Shown here in pieces: positions 59,664 through 64,000 of a stretch of 64,000 nucleotides of DNA; the first letter of the stretch is position 1, and every line of letters starts with the position of its first letter. Source of the stretch: an uncultured Mailhella sp. (GTDB taxonomy: Bacteria; Desulfobacterota; Desulfovibrionia; Desulfovibrionales; Desulfovibrionaceae). The DNA lies in the NCBI GenBank assembly GCA_944324085.1, contig CALUUX010000035.1:1-64000 (forward strand). The letters are read 5' to 3'. Under the pieces are notes generated by a model. The model ran no database searches. It was not told where the DNA came from and saw only the letters and a list, made by a program, of their open reading frames with translations. Position numbers and translations under genes: made by a program.

Positions 59664-60437
59664 TTATCTGGCGTGCGCGGCGTTGTAGGCGGAGAGTTTT
59701 TCTTCGTACATGGCGCGGACGTGCTTGAGCAGGGCGCGATGCGGAATGGGGGCCTTGCGGAAGCGTTCGTATTCGGAAGGCATGATGGCGGGAAGCATTT
59801 CGATTTCCACGACGCCGGGATGGATGAGAAACGTTCCCGGACGTATCCGGGCTCCGCTGTTTTTGATGACCATGGGAACGATGGGAAGATTTTCGTCCAG
59901 AGCCAGACGAAAGGCTCCCACGTGGAACATGCCCAGTTCCCCCGTGCGCGAGCGGTGTCCTTCGGGGTAGAACACGAGCGCGGCGCGTTCTTCAATGCGT
60001 TCTCTGCATTCCCGGGTGATTTGATCCAGATCGCGTCCTTCCGCCTCCACATACCCCGCGGTTCTCATAACCGGCGTGAGCGGGACGAGAAGACGGAACG
60101 GCCAGGATTTTGTGATGGGGCAGACCTGTTTCATATCTTGAAAGCCGAGAAGGTAGAGGTCCAGGATGGACTGATGGTTCGCCGTGATGACGCACGGCGT
60201 TTTTCCCACGGCCTCCCCAGGATTGACGCTGATAACGCGGATAAACGGTCGGAGCAGCGTCAGGGAGCTGCGCCCGTAGACCCATCCGGCGAATCTGGCC
60301 CAGCTCCGGATTATGCGGGCGCCCGTCAGTTTGTGCAGCAGGTACAGCAGCCAGCCGATGGGCGCGAGCAGAAAGGACCAGGTCAGCAGAAGGGTGAAAA
60401 AGATGAGGCTGACGAGTTTTTCTTTAACCTTCGACAT
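59664..60437 (-). CDS. PlsC-like 1-acyl-glycerol-3-phosphate acyltransferase
   Basis: 257 residues. The HX4D motif is intact (NHQSILD, His88-Asp93) and the FYPEGHRSRTGE substrate motif follows near 156-167. An N-terminal hydrophobic segment (12-36) anchors it to the membrane. In aryl polyene clusters acyltransferases of this kind link the polyene to a lipid. It overlaps the ACP gene upstream by 14 bp. Confidence 0.85.
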   Translation of the reverse strand: MSKVKEKLVSLIFFTLLLTWSFLLAPIGWLLYLLHKLTGARIIRSWARFAGWVYGRSSLTLLRPFIRVISVNPGEAVGKTPCVITANHQSILDLYLLGFQDMKQVCPITKSWPFRLLVPLTPVMRTAGYVEAEGRDLDQITRECRERIEERAALVFYPEGHRSRTGELGMFHVGAFRLALDENLPIVPMVIKNSGARIRPGTFLIHPGVVEIEMLPAIMPSEYERFRKAPIPHRALLKHVRAMYEEKLSAYNAAHAR

Positions 60438-60684
60438 GAGCGTCCCGCAGCGCGCCGATAAAATCGTAGAGTTCGCCGAGCGTGGTGATGTTCGCGATGG
60501 AACTTCTGTCCGTCAGCTTGAAGTTGAAGGCCTGTTCGAGAACGATGATCATGTCGACGATGTCAAGGCTGTCGAGCCCTAGGTCATCCTTGATATGGGC
60601 TTCGGGCACGAGTTTTTCGGGTTCCACCTCGAATTCTTCGGCGAACGCGTTATTGACGGTGGCGACAATGGTTTCATAGGTCAT
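60424..60684 (-). CDS. Acyl carrier protein 2 of the polyene cluster
   Basis: 86 residues with phosphopantetheine site GLDSLDIVD (Ser39). Preceded by the ketosynthase gene (24-bp gap) and overlapping the PlsC-like gene. Two different ACPs in one cluster are the rule for aryl polyene synthesis. Confidence 0.9.
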   Translation of the reverse strand: MTYETIVATVNNAFAEEFEVEPEKLVPEAHIKDDLGLDSLDIVDMIIVLEQAFNFKLTDRSSIANITTLGELYDFIGALRDAHVEG

Positions 60685-60708
60685 GGGAATGCTCCTGATG
60701 ATCGACGT

Positions 60709-61929
60709 TTATCGGGCCGGCGCTAAAACCAGAGAACTGTAGACGCCTCCCAGCGCAAAGCTGTTTTTGACCACGAGCCCCTGCGGAAGAGCCTGACCGG
60801 AACGGGCGTATTGAATGGCGCCGCAGGCGGGGTCCGGCTGGAATCCCTTTCGGTGCCCCAGAAGAGAGCCGGACCTCATCATGGCGATGCAGGCCGTTGT
60901 TTCCAGCGCGCCGCTGGCGGCCAGAGAGTGTCCCAGATAGCCTTTCAGACTGCTTGTGGGAACGGAATCTCCCCACAGCGTTTCTATGGCCTTGCCTTCC
61001 GCCTGATCGCCTGCCACGGTGGCGGTGGCGTGCGCGTTGACGTAGACGACGTCGCCCGGATCGGCGTCGGCGTCGGCCAACGCCTCTTTCATGCACGCCG
61101 CGGAGGTTTCCGCGTCGGGAGAGGCGACGCTGTTCGGCGACGACAGGGAGGCAAATCCCACGATTTCCGCAAGCGCGGACGCGCCTCTCGCCAGAGCGTG
61201 GTCGCGTTCCTCCAGAAAGAGAACGCCCGCGCCTTCGGAACAGACGATGCCCGCGCGTCGTCTGTCGAAGGGAAGAGAGCTCGTTTCCGCGTCGTCCGCG
61301 TGGGAGGCCGCGCCTATTTTGTCGAACGTGGCGGAGGTAAGGGGAGAATATTCTTCCGCGCCGCCGCAGATCATTCGGTCTTCCCGGCCGAACGCGATGG
61401 TTTCATAGGCCAGCCCTATGCCCTGAAGGCCGGCGGCGCAGGCGGCGACGGGGTTGATGAGCCGTCCGTTGAGGCCAAAGGCGATGGCGACGCCGCTGGA
61501 GGCCGTATGCGCCATGATCTTGAAAAAGGTCATGGTGCGGACGCAATCCAGGTTTCCCGTGGGAATGAAGGAGGAAAAAAGCGACTGGAGTTCCTGTCCG
61601 CTGCCCATGGTGGAACCGATGCTGACGCCGGTTCGAGGCAGGGTTTCGGGAGAGAATCCTGCCTGGGCGAGGGCTTCGCGGGTCGCGAGACAGGCGAAAA
61701 TCGTCATGGGCGACATGGTTCTGCGCAGTTCTCGCGGAATGCTGCGCGTTTCGCTCAGCGTGGGCACGCGTCCGACGACATGGCAGTCTATGCCCGTAAT
61801 TTTTTGTTCTTCAGGAAGAAGGGACAGCGCGCAGCGGCCTTCTTCCATCTTTGAGACCATGCGCTGGACTCCAAGACCGAAAGGAGATACCGCTCCCATG
61901 CCCGTGACTACAACTCTTCTTTTACGCAT
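60709..61929 (-). CDS. Beta-ketoacyl-ACP synthase, second complete copy
   Basis: 406 residues. Catalytic Cys164 (VAACAAGLQG), His300 (VNAHATATVAGD) and His334 (GYLGHSLAASGALE) are intact; the second His motif reads HATATVAGD instead of the usual HGTGT, a departure from FabF. It probably does an initiating or specialised elongation step. ATG 61929 lies inside the end of the FAD gene (22-bp overlap). Confidence 0.85.
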   Translation of the reverse strand: MRKRRVVVTGMGAVSPFGLGVQRMVSKMEEGRCALSLLPEEQKITGIDCHVVGRVPTLSETRSIPRELRRTMSPMTIFACLATREALAQAGFSPETLPRTGVSIGSTMGSGQELQSLFSSFIPTGNLDCVRTMTFFKIMAHTASSGVAIAFGLNGRLINPVAACAAGLQGIGLAYETIAFGREDRMICGGAEEYSPLTSATFDKIGAASHADDAETSSLPFDRRRAGIVCSEGAGVLFLEERDHALARGASALAEIVGFASLSSPNSVASPDAETSAACMKEALADADADPGDVVYVNAHATATVAGDQAEGKAIETLWGDSVPTSSLKGYLGHSLAASGALETTACIAMMRSGSLLGHRKGFQPDPACGAIQYARSGQALPQGLVVKNSFALGGVYSSLVLAPAR

Positions 61930-63350
61930 GTTCTGAACCTGTGCAGAATGCGGTCTTCGCCTGCTGTAAAACCGGCGGCAATGGCCGCGCTTATGACGCA
62001 TCCGAGCATACCCGGAAATAAAATATTTTGTCCAGCCAAAAAAAGCCCCCTTACTTTTGTCGCCGGAGAAATAGGTATGGACGTCTTGGTATGCGCGAAT
62101 CCGTAAAAACTTCCGCTTGAACCGTAAATCCAACGCTTCATGGCATGACCTGTAGATATTTCTATATATCTCCAGTGGCTTTCAAGAAGAGGAAAACGTT
62201 TTTTAATATAGGGAATAAGTGTTTTTTCGAGGTTCTTTTTCCTTTGATTATGTTGAATTTGCTGTTTTTCATGGTCTTCTTTCGTGTCTTCGTATTGAGA
62301 CATCATCATGACGATGCAGGCTTTTTCGCCCTGCGGCGTTTCTTCCCCCGTGGTGACGCAGAAGCTGGGACGCTCGTCTTCCGCCATGGCGAAGCGACCG
62401 TTTTCCGGAACGAAGTACCAGGCGTGCAGCGGGGGAACGGCGTGATCCGCCACGCCGTAAAGAATGACGGGTTCGCGCGTTTCTTCCATGGCGGCGATGT
62501 GTCGGAAGTACGCGGGCCGCAGCGCGCCGGCGGGAAGCATGTTCGTCAGCTGGGAAGGGCGTCCCGTGAAAATGACGACGTCGGCGGGCAGACGCGTTCC
62601 GTCTTCCAGAACGACGCCCCGCGTCTGCTTTTCGTCAATGTCCAGCGCCACGGCGGCCTTGCCGCAGACGAGGCGCGCTCCGAGACTTAAAAGCCGTTTT
62701 TCGCAGGCCTCGACAATGGCTGTCCCCCCGCCGGGAAGCGCGCCGCTTGAGTGCAGATACGCGCCGGACACAAGAAAAAAATCGTCCCGACGCGCGTCCT
62801 TCGGCGATACGCCGTACAGCATGCAACGCGCCTGAAGAATGGTTTTGAGCTCGTCTTCCATGCGCAGGCCGTCCAGATATTCGTTGAGGCCGCAGGCGTC
62901 ATGAGAGAAAAAGTCATGGGGAATTATTTCGTGCGGAGAAAGGTACGGCGAACGATTCTGGATCTCGGCGCAGGCGCGCAAAAAATCGTCCATGCCTTTT
63001 TGAGAAGCGGGAAACAGACGCTTCGTCCAGTCTCGAAGAGCGTCGTTTCCCGTGGGCAGCGTGTGCGAACCGCGCTCCGTGCAGACGATTTCGGTTTCCG
63101 GAAGAAAGGCGTTCCAAGGAAGGTCCAGCTCCAGGGTTTTGAGCCAGCGGCGCAGAACGCCTCCTTCCGCCATCCCTCCCGCGAAATGAAATCCTGTTTC
63201 AAAGTGAAAACCGTTCCGGGAAAATCCCCGCAAAAGGGGGCCGAGCCGGGGAGCCTTTTCCGCCAGAGTCACGTCCATTCCCTGCTGAGCGAGAAGGATG
63301 GCCGCCGCCATGCCGGAAATGCCGCCTCCTATGACGACGCAGCGTTGCAT
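61908..63350 (-). CDS. CrtI/phytoene-desaturase-like FAD oxidoreductase
   Basis: 480 residues. FAD motif VIGGGISGMAAAILLAQQG at the N-terminus, with the FSRNGFHFETGFHFAGG segment typical of CrtI/NAD(P)-binding-8 oxidoreductases, and a C-terminal GLFLAGQNILFPGMLGC. Relatives desaturate or isomerise isoprenoids or polyenes. It could add a double bond to the aromatic polyene. It is not a standard component of the E. coli aryl polyene cluster. ATG 63350; 7 bp after the FabG gene. Confidence 0.8.
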   Translation of the reverse strand: MQRCVVIGGGISGMAAAILLAQQGMDVTLAEKAPRLGPLLRGFSRNGFHFETGFHFAGGMAEGGVLRRWLKTLELDLPWNAFLPETEIVCTERGSHTLPTGNDALRDWTKRLFPASQKGMDDFLRACAEIQNRSPYLSPHEIIPHDFFSHDACGLNEYLDGLRMEDELKTILQARCMLYGVSPKDARRDDFFLVSGAYLHSSGALPGGGTAIVEACEKRLLSLGARLVCGKAAVALDIDEKQTRGVVLEDGTRLPADVVIFTGRPSQLTNMLPAGALRPAYFRHIAAMEETREPVILYGVADHAVPPLHAWYFVPENGRFAMAEDERPSFCVTTGEETPQGEKACIVMMMSQYEDTKEDHEKQQIQHNQRKKNLEKTLIPYIKKRFPLLESHWRYIEISTGHAMKRWIYGSSGSFYGFAHTKTSIPISPATKVRGLFLAGQNILFPGMLGCVISAAIAAGFTAGEDRILHRFRTCVKEEL

Positions 63351-63357
63351 GGCCGCC

Positions 63358-64000
63358 TCAGAGGTAGAGGCCGCCGTTAACGGCGAGAACCTGGCCCGTC
63401 ACGTAGGAAGCCCATTCCGAACATAGAAAGCGAACGCAGCCGGCCACTTCGTCGGCGGTTCCCGCCCGACGGAGAGGTATGCCGTCCGTCAGGGTTTTCA
63501 GGGGAAGATGTTTCGTCATGTCCGTTTCGATCAGACCGGGAGCCACGGCGTTGACCAGAATGCCGCGACGGCCCAGTTCTCTGGCCAGGGCCTTTGTGGC
63601 TCCAATAACGCCCGCTTTTGCCGCGGAGTAGTTGACCTGCCCGGGATTGCCCGCCTGTCCGGAAACGGACGCGATGGAAACGATCCGGCCCCGGCGGGCG
63701 TGAATCATGTGCGGAACGATTTTTCTTGTGACGTAGAAAAAGCCGTTGAGATGAACGTCAAGGACGGAACTCCAGGCTTCGTCGGACATGAGGCCGAACA
63801 TGGCGTCCCGCGCGTAACCGGCGTTGTTGACCAGAACGGACGGAACGGTTTGCTTCAGCGGGTCGGTCAACGCGTCGTCGACGGCGTTCCGATCGGTGAC
63901 GTCAAAGCGCATGAGCTGACACTCTCGGCCGAGGCTTTCGATGTCGGCCGCCGTTTGACGCGCGGAGTTCTGGTCGGATCGATAATTGAGCCAGATGTCA
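63358..64000 (-). CDS. FabG-type 3-oxoacyl-ACP reductase, 5'-truncated by window edge
   Basis: At least 213 residues are visible; the frame is open through the edge and the first visible residues read like an SDR second strand (WLNYRSDQNSARQTAADIE), so the start codon lies beyond 64000. NNAGYARD and the catalytic segment VNYSAAKAGVIGATKAL are present, as is the C-terminal YVTGQVLAVNGGLYL. It provides the ketoreductase of the polyene cluster (ApeQ role) and must be followed upstream by more cluster genes. Confidence 0.9.
   Translation of the reverse strand, partial: DIWLNYRSDQNSARQTAADIESLGRECQLMRFDVTDRNAVDDALTDPLKQTVPSVLVNNAGYARDAMFGLMSDEAWSSVLDVHLNGFFYVTRKIVPHMIHARRGRIVSIASVSGQAGNPGQVNYSAAKAGVIGATKALARELGRRGILVNAVAPGLIETDMTKHLPLKTLTDGIPLRRAGTADEVAGCVRFLCSEWASYVTGQVLAVNGGLYL

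Overview
The window looks like chromosome of an anaerobic, sulfonate- and organic-acid-using member of the Desulfovibrionaceae (Bilophila/Mailhella/Desulfovibrio type, probably gut-associated). The grounds are a glycyl-radical enzyme with the residues of C-S lyases, several TRAP carriers, two AprA/fumarate-reductase-like flavoproteins with GltD-like Fe-S partners, many small Crp/FNR-type regulators, and no oxygen-respiration genes. This is inferred from gene content only; no rRNA or tRNA gene was seen.

Layout. (1) 1-4.4 kb: remnant or right end of an integrated element (DUF1281-like protein cut by the left edge, DUF927 primase-like ATPase, two AlpA-type HTH proteins, GTTGGTATATTT repeats), then about 1.3 kb of AT-rich DNA without genes. 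(2) 5.7-10.9 kb, plus strand: module A = Fe-S/GltD-like protein lacking its NADPH domain, fumarate-reductase-like flavoprotein, DASS carrier, Crp/FNR regulator. (3) 11.2-18.7 kb, mostly minus strand: module B, the same logic with other parts = TRAP binding protein, fused DctQM, flavoprotein, complete NADPH-type GltD-like Fe-S protein, and a divergent Crp/FNR regulator with a perfect 16-bp palindrome in the shared promoter region. (4) 18.7-24.8 kb: YhhQ-type queuosine-precursor carrier, purine phosphoribosyltransferase, AbgT and an M20 amidohydrolase (p-aminobenzoyl-glutamate salvage), and a two-domain PPK2. (5) 25-29.4 kb, plus strand: a GNAT-TraB-GNAT fusion, a radical SAM/SPASM-like protein and a stand-alone GNAT, a set I cannot match to a named pathway. 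(6) 29.7-36.9 kb: CstA, a membrane protein, an MFS/MerR divergent pair with a 19-bp-spacer promoter, a YeiH-family permease with a 53-residue membrane microprotein, and a small orphan.

(7) 37.2-47.3 kb, minus strand: a catabolic operon with a Crp/FNR regulator, glycyl-radical enzyme, activase, amidohydrolase-like protein, TRAP DctQ-DctM-DctP, AHL-lactonase-like metallo-beta-lactamase and KduD-like dehydrogenase. The enzyme keeps the residues I recall as sulfonate-binding in isethionate lyase but changes one pocket Phe to Val. The accessory enzymes are not those of the textbook isethionate locus, so a larger or lactone-forming sulfonate is a reasonable hypothesis. (8) 47.9-64 kb, minus strand: an aryl-polyene-type type II fatty-acid-like cluster (two ketosynthases, a chain-length-factor-like protein, two ACPs, ketoreductase, two hot-dog dehydratase-like proteins, thioesterase, AMP ligase, GT2, two acyltransferases, LolA-like protein, MMPL exporter, several lipoproteins, a CrtI-like FAD oxidoreductase). 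It runs off the right edge; no ammonia lyase or methyltransferase is present in the visible part.

The strongest candidates for something undescribed are the C-S-lyase operon with lactonase-like and amidohydrolase-like partners, the paired flavoprotein modules A and B, and the GNAT-TraB-GNAT/radical SAM set.
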